Source: JAWLHU01 sp049324875
GTDB taxonomy: Bacteria; Bacillota; Sulfobacillia; Symbiobacteriales; Symbiobacteriaceae
Assembly: GCA_049324875.1 (NCBI GenBank)
Contig: JBMONC010000045.1
Coordinates: forward strand, 1-64,000
Direction: 5' to 3'
DNA length: 64,000 nucleotides
Below the pieces are notes generated by a model. That model was given only the letters and a program-made list of their open reading frames with translations. It searched no databases and was not told the origin of the DNA. Position numbers and translations under genes: made by a program. Each line of letters starts with the position of its first letter. Within the stretch, counting starts at the first letter, position 1. This document shows, in pieces, positions 51,057 through 60,631 of the stretch.

Positions 51057-52682
51057 ATGGAGTCTGTCCTCGGTCTGGTGCGTCATCCTGGAAATGACGC
51101 CCTCTTCCGAGCCATGGAGATGTCGCTCCTGGCCACGCTGGCGGGCCACCCGCTCCACATTCACGCCGAGGGGCTGCGCGGCACGGGCAAGACGACCATC
51201 ATGCGGGCTGTCCGGCGGATGCTGCCGCGCATCCGCCGCATCAGCGGCTGCCTGTACAACTGTGATCCGGCGGCGCCCCACTGCCCGGCGCACCGGGGGC
51301 TGGACCCCCAGCGGGTGCTGGCCCTGGGCGAGGAGTGGGTGCCCATGCCCTACCTGGAGATCTCCCACTCCGCCAAGATCGGGACGGTGGTGGGCTCCGT
51401 CGACCTGGGGCGGCTGGTCAGCCACACCCAGCCGGAGGCGGCGCTGCTGCCCGGCACCATCCCCCAGGCGCACCGGGGGATCATCTTCGTGGACGAGATC
51501 AACCGGCTGGCCGAGACCTCGCCCGAGCTGGCCGACGTCCTGCTGGATGTGATGGGCACCAAGCCGGGGCGGGTGCAGATCGAGGAGACGGGCCTGCCGG
51601 CGGTGGAGCTGCCGGTCCAGGTCTCGGTCTGGGCCGCCTCCAACCCCGACGAGGACCCCGGCCCGCTGGAGGAGGTCCGGCGGCAGCTCTCCGACCGGTT
51701 CGACTTCGCCATCTACACCGACCGCCCCGGCGATGCCGAGACGGTGGAGCGGATCCTGGCGATGGGGGAGCGGGCCGGGAGCCGCCCTGCGGCGGTGGCC
51801 GAGACCCAGGCGGAGCTATGGCGGACCCGCCTGAACCTGCGGGCGGCGGAGCTGCGCCGGGTGGAGACCCCGGCCGCCCTGCGGCAGCAGATCGCCGGGC
51901 TGTACAGCAAGTTTGACCTGGAGTCGCTCCGGGCGGTGCAGGCGATCCAGGCGGGCATCCGGCTGGCGGCCTGCCTGGAGAACCGGGGCGAGGCGGTGGC
52001 GGAGGACCTGCACCGGGTGGTGCCCATGGCGCTCCGCCACCGGGTGGACCCGGAGACGATCCGGAAGGTGACCGCCCACCTGGGCGGGGAGGGGGAGAAG
52101 GCGGAGGCCCCGGGGGCGCTGGGGCGGAGCCGCTTCCCGGGCCTCTCCTTCGGGGGGGTGGTGGCGGAGCAGAGCCCGCCCCCGGCCCCGGCCCCCGCCG
52201 CCATGCCGGTCCGGCCGGCGGCGCCGGCGCCGGCCCCCGGCGGGCCCCGGCCCCCCGGCCCGGCCGCCGCCCAGCCCGGTCCGGACGGGCCCTCGGAGGG
52301 CGAGTCCTGGCTGCGCCGGACCCTCTCCCAGCTGGGCCTGGGGCGGCCGGGTGAGCAGCCGGGGAGCCAGGCGGGGCGGCTCGACCGATTCGACCGGCCC
52401 GGCCGGTACGGGGGGGCCCAGCCGGGGGTTCAGCCGCCGGGCTTGACGGCGCCCCGGCGGCCCGAGGAGCGCGCACCGGCCCCCGACCGGCCCGGGGGGA
52501 CGGGGCAGGCGGGGGCCAGGCCCTCGCCGGCGGGGGCTCATCCCCCCGGGGGGAGCGGCCCCGCCCAGCTTCCGAACCCGGTGGAGCACCCGCCGGAGGC
52601 GCCGCCGAACAGGGCCCGCCCGCTCTCGCACCTGCGGCCGGAGGAGTGGGTCCGGACCGAAGAGGAGTTGGGTCGCCCGTGA
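51057..52682 (+). CDS. AAA+ ATPase of the Mg-chelatase/ChlI type with Pro-rich tail
   Basis: A 541-aa ATPase. Walker A is LRGTGKTTIM (about residues 38-47), Walker B GIIFVDEINRL (about 142-152) and the sensor segment WAASNPDEDPG is clear. This is the magnesium chelatase subunit I / MoxR-like group. The C-terminal ~190 residues are Pro/Gly/Ala-rich and end in LSHLRPEEWVRTEEELGRP, which is unusual for ChlI and may bind the VWA partner. It overlaps the next gene by 1 bp. The metal or client is unknown; no porphyrin or cobalamin genes are nearby. Confidence 0.82.
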   Translation: MESVLGLVRHPGNDALFRAMEMSLLATLAGHPLHIHAEGLRGTGKTTIMRAVRRMLPRIRRISGCLYNCDPAAPHCPAHRGLDPQRVLALGEEWVPMPYLEISHSAKIGTVVGSVDLGRLVSHTQPEAALLPGTIPQAHRGIIFVDEINRLAETSPELADVLLDVMGTKPGRVQIEETGLPAVELPVQVSVWAASNPDEDPGPLEEVRRQLSDRFDFAIYTDRPGDAETVERILAMGERAGSRPAAVAETQAELWRTRLNLRAAELRRVETPAALRQQIAGLYSKFDLESLRAVQAIQAGIRLAACLENRGEAVAEDLHRVVPMALRHRVDPETIRKVTAHLGGEGEKAEAPGALGRSRFPGLSFGGVVAEQSPPPAPAPAAMPVRPAAPAPAPGGPRPPGPAAAQPGPDGPSEGESWLRRTLSQLGLGRPGEQPGSQAGRLDRFDRPGRYGGAQPGVQPPGLTAPRRPEERAPAPDRPGGTGQAGARPSPAGAHPPGGSGPAQLPNPVEHPPEAPPNRARPLSHLRPEEWVRTEEELGRP

Positions 52683-54670
52683 TGGGATTGGGACCGCCCC
52701 TGGGCCAGGTCCCCTGGCATGAGAAGCTCCGCCGGGTGCTGGCCCGCAACCGGGGAGCCCGCCTGGGCGAGGCGGCGGTGGTCAGCCGCCGCCTGCACGT
52801 GAGCGAGCAGAGCGCCCCGCAGGCGATCACCATCCTGACCGACGTGGACTTCGGTCAGGCGGCTTACGGCCGGGAGCGCCCCGGCGACGTGATCCATATC
52901 GACATCTTCCATGCCATCGCCGAGGTGGACCACCACCGGCTGGGGGCGGCGGTGCGGGAGGCGCTGGCCGGGGTGCCCGGCCCGGCGGGGGAGGGGAGCT
53001 CCGGCCTGCTGGCGGACTACTTCGACCTGGGCACCGCCACCGGCGGGGGCCGGGTGACCAGCGCCATGGACCGGATGAAGAAGCTCTCGGTCCGGATCGC
53101 CCACCGCAACCACGTCCACATTGCCGGGCTGCTGCCCGACCAGCACCTGCCGGTGCTCTGGAAGCTGGTGGAGGCGGTGGAGCGGGCGATCCTGGCCCAG
53201 GGGGTGGAGCTGCGCCGGATCGAGCGGCTCTCCCACCGGCGGGGCGGGGTCGGCTCCTCGGAGCAGTCGGACCTCTCCCGCTACTACGGCGACGACCTGG
53301 ACTCGCTCATCCGGGGCGGGCGGCGGCATCCGGAGCGGGAGGGCGTGGCTGACGGGCAGTCGCTTCGGGGCGGGCGCTCGGCGGCGGGCGGGGCCCGGGC
53401 CGGCGCGGCCCAGGGCGGGGCCGGCGGCTGGGGCGATCCCGTCCCCGGGGAGGCCGGGGGCGCTCCGGCGCCGGACGGGGCCCACCCCGCGCCCGGGGGC
53501 AGCGGGAGCGGCGGGGGCGAGGGGGCGGGGCCGGGCGAGCGGCCGGGCCCGGAAGGAGCCGGGGCCTCCCTGGCCGGCGAGCACCGGCTGCAGACCGCCC
53601 TGGACCTCTCCCGGAAGCTCGGCTCCCCCGACGAGGTAAAGCGGGTGCTGGAGGAGCTGGCGCGGGAGCAGGGCTGGGCCTCCCTCTACCAGGGGGGTGG
53701 GAACCAGGCGCCCTTCGTCATGCGGCAGCTGGAGGAGGCCGGGCTGATCCGCAAGGAGGTCCGTGGGATGCGGCTGACCGATCCCGGCCGGGAGCTGCTC
53801 GCCTTCCTCAACCGGCACATGCGGGATGTGAAGCTCCGCTTCCGCAAGCTGATCCGGCGGATCCCGGGCAGCCCGAGGAGTCGGCCGGCCAGCCGGACCC
53901 GGCCCGGGCGGGGCGCCCCCTCGCCCGATGTCCGGTACGGGCTGATCCGCGGCACCGCCCCGGCGGAGCCGGGGGCCTGGCTGGGCGACCTGGCGGTGCC
54001 CGAGACGGTGCGGGCGGCGATCCGCCGGACCCACCTGGAGCGGATCGCCGGGGGCGGGGGCCCCGCCGGGGGGCTCCGGCTGGAGCGCAAGGATGTGCAC
54101 CTCCACCTGCGGGCGGCGGAGCACTCCCTCCACATCTGCCTGCTGATCGACGCCAGCGCCTCCATGGCCGGGCGGCGGATTCTGGCGGCCAAGCACCTGG
54201 CGCGCCACCTGCTGGTCTCCACCCGGGACAAGATCGCCGTCATCGCCTTTCAGGAGCGGGAGGTGCGGGTCTACGTCCCCTTCACCCGGGACTACGGGCT
54301 GGTGGAGGAGGGGCTCTCCCGCATCCAGCCCATGGGGCTGACACCGCTGGCCCACGGGCTGACCCAGTCGATGGAGCTGATCCGCAGCTCCCGGGTCCGC
54401 CGGCCGCTGCTGCTGCTGATCACCGACGGGATCCCCACGGTGCCCAAGTGGTCGATCGACCCGCTGGCCGACGCCCTGGAGGCGGCCCGGCAGGTGAAGG
54501 CGGGCCGGATTCCCTTCGGCTGCATCGGCCTGCAGCCGTCGAAGCGCTACCTGGACCAGCTGGCCCACCAGGCGGGCGGCACGCTCCACGTGGTGGAGGA
54601 GCTGTCGGAGGAGTCGCTGGTCACCATCGCCCACCAGGAGCGGCTGAAGCTGGGGCCGAAGGCCCGCTGA
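52682..54670 (+). CDS. VWA-domain protein, ChlD-like partner of the AAA+ ATPase
   Basis: A 662-aa protein. The C-terminal VWA domain has the MIDAS motif LLIDASASMAG (about residues 485-495), followed by TPLAHGLTQ and ITDGIPTVP, and ends in the expected helical segment. A Gly/Pro-rich low-complexity linker occupies about 220-300. The N-terminal ~200 residues contain YGRERPGDVIHIDIF. AAA+/VWA pairs remodel or metallate proteins; the specific task is unknown. Its start overlaps the stop of the AAA+ gene, implying equimolar production. Confidence 0.82.
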   Translation: MGLGPPLGQVPWHEKLRRVLARNRGARLGEAAVVSRRLHVSEQSAPQAITILTDVDFGQAAYGRERPGDVIHIDIFHAIAEVDHHRLGAAVREALAGVPGPAGEGSSGLLADYFDLGTATGGGRVTSAMDRMKKLSVRIAHRNHVHIAGLLPDQHLPVLWKLVEAVERAILAQGVELRRIERLSHRRGGVGSSEQSDLSRYYGDDLDSLIRGGRRHPEREGVADGQSLRGGRSAAGGARAGAAQGGAGGWGDPVPGEAGGAPAPDGAHPAPGGSGSGGGEGAGPGERPGPEGAGASLAGEHRLQTALDLSRKLGSPDEVKRVLEELAREQGWASLYQGGGNQAPFVMRQLEEAGLIRKEVRGMRLTDPGRELLAFLNRHMRDVKLRFRKLIRRIPGSPRSRPASRTRPGRGAPSPDVRYGLIRGTAPAEPGAWLGDLAVPETVRAAIRRTHLERIAGGGGPAGGLRLERKDVHLHLRAAEHSLHICLLIDASASMAGRRILAAKHLARHLLVSTRDKIAVIAFQEREVRVYVPFTRDYGLVEEGLSRIQPMGLTPLAHGLTQSMELIRSSRVRRPLLLLITDGIPTVPKWSIDPLADALEAARQVKAGRIPFGCIGLQPSKRYLDQLAHQAGGTLHVVEELSEESLVTIAHQERLKLGPKAR

Positions 54671-54792
54671 CCAGATTGCTCCCCGCCCCGGCAGGGATTC
54701 CTTCCCCCCGCATCGAAGCAAGAGGAGAGATCAGGCCCCCCGCACGGCCGAGCCGAGCGGGGGGCAGCCTGTGATTTGGAGTGTGACAAGGC

Positions 54793-57351
54793 TTGGCACG
54801 ACCGTATCGACCGAAGCGCTGGCGGCCGGAGATGCCGGATCCCGCCGGATGCTACCTGCTCTCCCGCAGCCTGTCCATCTCACCGGTGACCGCCCAGGTG
54901 CTCTACAACCGGGGGCTCACCACCCCCGAACTGGCCGATGGCTTTCTGAACGCGGGGCGAGGACAGATCCTCGACCCATTTTTGCTGAAGGAGATGGACC
55001 GGGCCGTCGCCCTGATCCGCGACCGGATCGCCGCGGGCGGTCCCATCATGGTCTACGGCGACTATGATGTGGACGGGGTGACCGGCACCGCCATCCTCGT
55101 CCTGGCGCTCCGGGCGCTGGGCGCCCGGGTCGAGTACTACATCCCCAACCGGTTCAGCGAGGGCTACGGCCTGAATGCCGCCGCCCTCCGGGAGATCCGG
55201 GAGCGGGGCTTCGACTTCGTCCTCTCGGTGGACACCGGCGTCTCGGCGATCCACGAGGCGGAGGTGGCCCGGGAGCTGGGCATCACCCTGGTGATCTCCG
55301 ACCACCATGAGCCCGGCCCGGCGCTGCCCGATGTGCCGGCCTTGGTCAACCCCAAGCGGCCCGACTGCAGCTACCCCTTCAAGGGGCTCTCCGGGGTGGG
55401 GGTTGCCTTCAAGCTGGCCTTGGCGCTACAGGCGCCCAACGCCTGGGAGCTGCTGGACATCGTCACCCTGGGCACCATCGCCGACATGGTCCCCCTGGTG
55501 GGGGAGAACCGGGCGATCGTGCGGGAGGGGCTGGCGGCGCTGGGCGCCACCCGGCGGCCCGGCCTGCGGGCGCTGATGGAGGTGGCAGGCGTCCGGGAGC
55601 CGGTCACCGCCACCCACATCGGCTTCGCCCTGGGCCCCCGGATCAACGCCCTCGGGCGGATGGGCTCCGCCATGACGGGGGTGGAGCTGCTGCTGACCGA
55701 GGACCCGAGCCGGGCCCGGGAACTGGCCCGCCACCTGGACGAGGAGAACCGCAGCCGCCAGGAGGTGGAGGCGGCGATCCTGCAGGAGGCCTTGCAGCAG
55801 GCGGAGTCGCTGCCCCCGGAGGAGCGGCAGTACGTGCTGGTGCTGGCCGGGGAGGGGTGGCACCACGGGGTGGTGGGGATCTGCGCCTCCCGGGTGCTGG
55901 AGGCCTACCACCGGCCGTCGATCCTGCTGGCGGTGGACGGCGAGGAGGCGCGGGGCTCGGCCCGCTCGATCCCGGCCTTTCACATGCACCGGGCGCTCCT
56001 GCAGGTCTCGGACCTCTTCAGCAAGTGGGGCGGCCACGCCATGGCCGCCGGCATGACGCTGAAGCGCAGGGAGGACCTGCGGGAGCTCCGGCGCCGTCTT
56101 AACGATATCGCCCGCGACTGGCTCCGGCCCGAGGACCTGGTGCCGGAGCAGCGGATCGACGCCTTCGTCACCCTGGAGCAGGTCACCCCGGAGCTGGTCG
56201 CGGAACTCTCCGCCCTGGAGCCCCACGGCATCGGCAATCCGGCCCCGATCCTGGCCGCCACCAACCTGCAGGTGCTGGAGGCCCGGGTGATGGGGAAGGA
56301 GCAGCAGCACCTGAAGCTGATGCTCCGCCCGGCGCTGGGCGGGCCGGTGCCGCCCCGGGAGGCGGTGGGCTGGAACCTGGCCCCCGCCCGGCCCGGGGTG
56401 GGCGCCCGGATCCAGGTCGCCTTCCAGCCCGAGATCGACACCTACGGCGGGCGGGAACGGCTCCGGCTGACCGTCCGGGACCTGCAGGTGATCGGCTCGC
56501 CGGAGGATGCCGGCCCGCCGGTCCAGGTGGCGGAGCTGCCGCTCCTCACCCCCGAGGCCTGCCTCCGCTGGGACCCGCTGGCCCCGGCCCCCGAGGCTGC
56601 CGCCGGGCCTGAACGGGTCCTGGACGGGCGGGACCACCGGCTCCCGGCCCTGCTGGAGCAGCTGGCGGCGCCGCTGCCCGAGGCGGCGGCCACCGCCGAG
56701 GAGGAGGGCGAGCAGGAGCGGCCCGAGCCGACCCGGCTGACCTACCTGCAGGCGCTGGCCTACCCCGCCGGGGCCCGGCTGCTGATCCTGACCGCCAGCC
56801 CCTGGGCGGCCGCCGCCCTCACCGCCGAGCTGCAGCGGGCGCTGCCGGACCGGCGGCCCGGGATCCGGCTCTGGGCACCAGGCGAGCCGGAGCCCGAGGG
56901 GGCGGCCATCGTGGTCGCCGCCCACGGCCAGGCCGCCCGCGGCAGCTACACCGAGACGGTGCTCTACCACCCGCCCTACCTGGAGCAGGGGTATCCGGGC
57001 GAGCGGCTCCACCTCCTCTGGACGGAGGCCGACCAGGCGCTGGCCGAGTCAGCGCTGGGCTGGCCCTACCCCGAGCGGGAGGCGCTGGTCCACCTCTATA
57101 GGCTGCTGAGGGCGGGAGAAGCTACAGCAGAGAGGCTGGCCGCCAGCCTGGGCGAGGTGCCCGGGCCCTGGAACCGCCTCCGGTTCGAGAGCGGTCTGGC
57201 CGTCTTCCGGGAGATCGGCCTGACCACGCCCGACGGACGGCTCAAGCCCAACGGGAACGGTGCCCGCTTCGACCTGGAGGCAAGCGCCCGTTACCGGCGC
57301 GGACAGACCGCCCGGGAGCAGTTGAAGGCCAGGAAAGCCCTTCATGCGTAA
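54793..57351 (+). CDS. recJ: Single-stranded-DNA-specific exonuclease RecJ
   Basis: An 852-aa DHH-family nuclease. The signature motifs are MVYGDYDVDGVTG (about residues 85-97) and LVISDHHEPGP (about 167-177), then DHHA1 (about 350-460) with GGHAMAAGM, an OB fold and a long C-terminal region (about 590-850) typical of Firmicutes. RecJ degrades single-stranded DNA 5' to 3' in repair and recombination. The start is TTG, with GGAG about 11 bases upstream. It is followed by apt and rel, the usual order in this group. Confidence 0.9.
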   Translation: MARPYRPKRWRPEMPDPAGCYLLSRSLSISPVTAQVLYNRGLTTPELADGFLNAGRGQILDPFLLKEMDRAVALIRDRIAAGGPIMVYGDYDVDGVTGTAILVLALRALGARVEYYIPNRFSEGYGLNAAALREIRERGFDFVLSVDTGVSAIHEAEVARELGITLVISDHHEPGPALPDVPALVNPKRPDCSYPFKGLSGVGVAFKLALALQAPNAWELLDIVTLGTIADMVPLVGENRAIVREGLAALGATRRPGLRALMEVAGVREPVTATHIGFALGPRINALGRMGSAMTGVELLLTEDPSRARELARHLDEENRSRQEVEAAILQEALQQAESLPPEERQYVLVLAGEGWHHGVVGICASRVLEAYHRPSILLAVDGEEARGSARSIPAFHMHRALLQVSDLFSKWGGHAMAAGMTLKRREDLRELRRRLNDIARDWLRPEDLVPEQRIDAFVTLEQVTPELVAELSALEPHGIGNPAPILAATNLQVLEARVMGKEQQHLKLMLRPALGGPVPPREAVGWNLAPARPGVGARIQVAFQPEIDTYGGRERLRLTVRDLQVIGSPEDAGPPVQVAELPLLTPEACLRWDPLAPAPEAAAGPERVLDGRDHRLPALLEQLAAPLPEAAATAEEEGEQERPEPTRLTYLQALAYPAGARLLILTASPWAAAALTAELQRALPDRRPGIRLWAPGEPEPEGAAIVVAAHGQAARGSYTETVLYHPPYLEQGYPGERLHLLWTEADQALAESALGWPYPEREALVHLYRLLRAGEATAERLAASLGEVPGPWNRLRFESGLAVFREIGLTTPDGRLKPNGNGARFDLEASARYRRGQTAREQLKARKALHA

Positions 57352-57382
57352 ACCTTGGCTCCCCTGTTTCGCCGAGAGATGA

Positions 57383-57411
57383 TTGGCCTACTGGCACGCA
57401 GGCAATATAAT
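57383..57411 (+). promoter_or_regulatory. Sigma-A promoter upstream of apt
   Basis: TTGGCC (57383-57388), a 17-bp spacer and TATAAT (57406-57411). The start codon lies 23 bp later, with GAGGGGG in between. Confidence 0.75.
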
Positions 57412-57434
57412 GTGGTGTGAGGGGGCTACAATTC

Positions 57435-57947
57435 ATGGATTTCAAGTCGAAGATCCGCACCATCGAGGATTTCCCCAAGCCGGGCATCTCCTTCAAGGAC
57501 ATCACCACCCTGCTGAAGGAGAAGGAGGCATTCCACGCAGCCATTGAGACGATCGCCGCCCACTTCGAGGGCAAGGGCATCGACATCGTCACCGGGCCGG
57601 AGGCGCGCGGCTATATCTTCGCCTCCGCCCTGGCCTTCCGGCTCGGCGCCGGCTTCGTGCCGGTCCGCAAGCCCGGCAAGCTCCCGTACAAGACCAAGCG
57701 GATCTCCTACGCCCTGGAGTACGGGGAGGACTCCCTTGAGGTCCATGAAGATGCCTTCCAGCCAGGCCAGAAGATCCTGGTGGTGGATGATCTGCTGGCC
57801 ACCGGCGGCACGATTCGCGCAACCATCGACCTGGTCGAGTCCTTCGGCGCCCGCGTCGAGGGTGTGGCCTTCCTGATTGAGCTGACCTTCCTGGAGGGGC
57901 GGAAGCGGCTTGACGGGTACGATCTCCTGTCGCTGATTCAGTACTAG
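57435..57947 (+). CDS. apt: Adenine phosphoribosyltransferase
   Basis: A 170-aa type I PRTase. The start MDFKSKIRTIEDFPKPGI is typical; the PRPP-binding motif is ILVVDDLLATGGTI (about residues 116-129) and GPEARGYIFASALA is the Apt signature. It salvages adenine with PRPP to AMP. The ATG at 57435 follows GAGGGGG; a GTG six codons upstream has no ribosome site. Confidence 0.95.
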   Translation: MDFKSKIRTIEDFPKPGISFKDITTLLKEKEAFHAAIETIAAHFEGKGIDIVTGPEARGYIFASALAFRLGAGFVPVRKPGKLPYKTKRISYALEYGEDSLEVHEDAFQPGQKILVVDDLLATGGTIRATIDLVESFGARVEGVAFLIELTFLEGRKRLDGYDLLSLIQY

Positions 57948-57987
57948 GCCGACGGACGGAGCCGGCCTGGAAGTGGGGGGTGGCACC

Positions 57988-60180
57988 GTGACCACGCTGC
58001 AGACACTCGTGGAGAAGGTCCGATCCTACTACCCCGAGGCCAACATCGAGCTGATCGAGGCGGCGTACGCCTTCGCGGATGCTGCCCACGCCGGGCAGAC
58101 GCGCAAGTCGGGGGAGCCCTATATCACCCATCCGCTGGCCGTGGCGGAGATTGTGGCCGAGTCCCTCCAGCTGGACGCGGCCTCGGTCGCCGCGGCCCTG
58201 CTGCACGACGTCCTGGAGGACTGCGGGGTCACCTACGAGCAGCTGGAGGCCAAGTTCGGCAAGGAGGTCGCCTCCCTGGTGGACGGCGTCTCCAAGCTGG
58301 ACCGGCTCAACTTCACCTCCCGGGACGAGGCGCAGGTGGAGAACCTCCGCAAGATGTTCCTGGCCATGGCCAAGGACCTGCGGGTGATCCTGATCAAGCT
58401 CTCCGACCGGCTCCACAACATGCGGACGCTGAAGCATCAGGGCACCGAGGCGCAGACCCGGATCGCCCAGGAGACCATGGATATCTACGCCCCGCTGGCC
58501 CACCGGCTCGGTGTCAGCGAGATCAAGTGGGAGCTGGAGGACCTCGCCTTCCGGGTGCTGGAGCCCGACCGCTACCAGGAGATGACCCAGCTGGTGGCCC
58601 GGAAGCGGCAGGAGCGGCAGGCGATCACCCAGGACCTGATGAACCAGCTGCGCACCGCCCTGGAGGAGCAGGGGATCAACGCCGACATCTCAGGCCGGAC
58701 CAAGCATTTCTATTCCATCTACAAGAAGATGTACCGGCAGGGCAAGGACATCTCGCAGATCTACGACCTGATCGCCATCCGGATCATCGTCGATGAGGTG
58801 AAGGACTGCTATGCGGCCCTGGGTGTGATCCACACCCACTGGAAGCCCCTGCCGCTGCGCTTCAAGGACTATATCGCGACCCCGAAGCCGAACATGTACC
58901 AGTCGCTCCACACCACCGTCATCGGTCCCCACGGGGAGCCCTTTGAGATCCAGATCCGGACCTGGGAGATGCACCGGACCTCGGAGTTCGGCATCGCTGC
59001 CCACTGGGCCTACAAGGAGGGCCGGACCGACAAGGAGTTCGACAAGAAGCTCCAGTGGCTCCGCTCCCTGCTGGAGTGGCAGCAGGAGATCCGGGATGCC
59101 CGGGAGTTCGTCGAGTCGGTCAAGGTCGACATCTTCTCCGACCAGGTCTTCGTCTTCTCCCCCCGGGGCCACGTCTTCAGCCTGCCCGCCGGCGGCACCC
59201 CGCTGGACTTCGCCTTCGCCGTCCACTCCGACATCGGCTATCGCTGTGTCGGGGCGAAGGTGAACGGCAAGATCGCCCCGCTGGACACGGCCTTGAAGAA
59301 CGGCGACGTGGTGGAGATCCTGACCTCCAAGCAGTCGCCGGGCCCCTCCATCGACTGGCTGAAGATCGTCCAGACCGCCTCGGCCAAGAACAAGATCCGG
59401 CAGTTCTTCAAGAAGGAGCGCCGGGAGGAGAACCTGGCCCGGGGCAAGGAGATCCTGAAGGGCGAGATCCAGAAGACCGGGATCGAGGCCCACGAGCTGA
59501 TGCGGGACGAGTGGCTGGCCGATGTCTGCAAGCGCTCCGCCGTCAAGGACGAGGAAGACCTCTACGTCGCCATCGGCATCGGTTCGCTGGCCGCCTCCAC
59601 CGTGGTCGCCCGCCTGCGGGAGTTCTACGACAAGGAGCGGAAGGCGCAGGAGCCCACCGTCCACATCGAGCAGCGGGACTGGTCCGGTTACGGCAAGGCC
59701 TCCAACGGCATCCGGGTCAAGGGCGTCTCCAACCTGGTGGTCCGCTTTTCCCGGTGCTGCAGCCCGGTGCCGGGCGATCCGGTGATCGGCTACGTCACCC
59801 GGGGGCGGGGTGTCACCGTCCACCGGCTGGACTGCCCCAACATGGAGGACCTGGCCAAGGACCCGGACCGGCTGATCGAGGTGGCCTGGGAGGAGAGCTA
59901 CAGCGCCGCCCATCCCGTGGAGGTGCAGGTGACGGCTCTGGACCGCTCCGGCCTGCTGGCGGACGTGGTCTCCATCGTGGCCGAGGCCCGGATCAACATG
60001 CTCTCCACCACCAGCAAGGCGAACAAGTCGAAGATCGCCACCATCGGCCTGGTGCTGGAGATCAAGGATGCACAGCAGCTCCAGTACGTGCTGCAGAAGA
60101 TCCGGAAGGTGCGGGACGTGATGACCGTCGAGCGGGTGGTCTACGACCGGGCCAAGCCGGCCAAGGCGGCCAAAGCGTAA
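57988..60180 (+). CDS. rel: Bifunctional (p)ppGpp synthetase/hydrolase Rel
   Basis: A 730-aa long RSH protein. The HD hydrolase domain (about 30-180) has ALLHDVLED and LSDRLHNMRTL. The synthetase domain (about 230-340) has GRTKHFYSIYKKM and RFKDYIATPK, where the RxKD form marks bifunctional Rel rather than RelA. TGS (about 385-445) and a C-terminal ACT domain (about 655-725) follow. It makes and degrades the alarmone in the stringent response. The GTG start at 57988 follows GGGGGGTGG. Confidence 0.94.
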   Translation: MTTLQTLVEKVRSYYPEANIELIEAAYAFADAAHAGQTRKSGEPYITHPLAVAEIVAESLQLDAASVAAALLHDVLEDCGVTYEQLEAKFGKEVASLVDGVSKLDRLNFTSRDEAQVENLRKMFLAMAKDLRVILIKLSDRLHNMRTLKHQGTEAQTRIAQETMDIYAPLAHRLGVSEIKWELEDLAFRVLEPDRYQEMTQLVARKRQERQAITQDLMNQLRTALEEQGINADISGRTKHFYSIYKKMYRQGKDISQIYDLIAIRIIVDEVKDCYAALGVIHTHWKPLPLRFKDYIATPKPNMYQSLHTTVIGPHGEPFEIQIRTWEMHRTSEFGIAAHWAYKEGRTDKEFDKKLQWLRSLLEWQQEIRDAREFVESVKVDIFSDQVFVFSPRGHVFSLPAGGTPLDFAFAVHSDIGYRCVGAKVNGKIAPLDTALKNGDVVEILTSKQSPGPSIDWLKIVQTASAKNKIRQFFKKERREENLARGKEILKGEIQKTGIEAHELMRDEWLADVCKRSAVKDEEDLYVAIGIGSLAASTVVARLREFYDKERKAQEPTVHIEQRDWSGYGKASNGIRVKGVSNLVVRFSRCCSPVPGDPVIGYVTRGRGVTVHRLDCPNMEDLAKDPDRLIEVAWEESYSAAHPVEVQVTALDRSGLLADVVSIVAEARINMLSTTSKANKSKIATIGLVLEIKDAQQLQYVLQKIRKVRDVMTVERVVYDRAKPAKAAKA

Positions 60181-60190
60181 AGCCGGAGCA

Positions 60191-60218
60191 GCCGGCGGCA
60201 ACCCTGCCGCCGGCTTTT
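60191..60218 (+). terminator. Rho-independent terminator of the recJ-apt-rel cluster
   Basis: A perfect 10-bp stem GCCGGCGGCA / TGCCGCCGGC with a 4-base loop and TTTT. Confidence 0.85.
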
Positions 60219-60291
60219 GCGCGCCCCGATCGGTATGCAAAGAGGTATATCGCGGCCGCCGTGCCGAATTGCATAGGGTGGGGGTGGCCGT

Positions 60292-60618
60292 ATGGAGGAT
60301 CTGGTGCAGCGTTTGGTCCAGGTGGCCCTGTTGGTCTCGGTCGGGGCGAGCCTCGCCGGGTATGGTCTGGCGGGCCGTCTCTGGGGCGCCCCGGCCGCCC
60401 TGGCCGGCTTCACCCTCTGGTTGTGGGTGCAGCACGGTCCAGGGGCCCTCGGGATCTGGCTCTTCATGCTCCTGCCGGTTCTGCTGAGCCTGCTCGGACT
60501 GTACATCTTAGACCGGCGAGTCCGGGAGCGACCCGCCTTCCGCTGGGTCCGCCCGGCCGCTTTGCTGGCGGGTGCCGCCCTCTTCGTGGCGGGCATCGCC
60601 CCCGGTCTGCAGAAATAG
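60292..60618 (+). CDS. Small membrane protein, 108 aa
   Basis: A protein with three or four hydrophobic segments (VALLVSVGASLAGYGLAG; LAGFTLWLWV; LGIWLFMLLPVLLSLLGLYIL; ALLAGAALFVAGI) and a short basic loop (DRRVRERP). GGGTGGGGGTGG precedes the ATG. No family is recognised. It precedes pepF by 13 bp and may share a transcript. Confidence 0.65.
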   Translation: MEDLVQRLVQVALLVSVGASLAGYGLAGRLWGAPAALAGFTLWLWVQHGPGALGIWLFMLLPVLLSLLGLYILDRRVRERPAFRWVRPAALLAGAALFVAGIAPGLQK

Positions 60619-60631
60619 GGGGGAACCGAAG

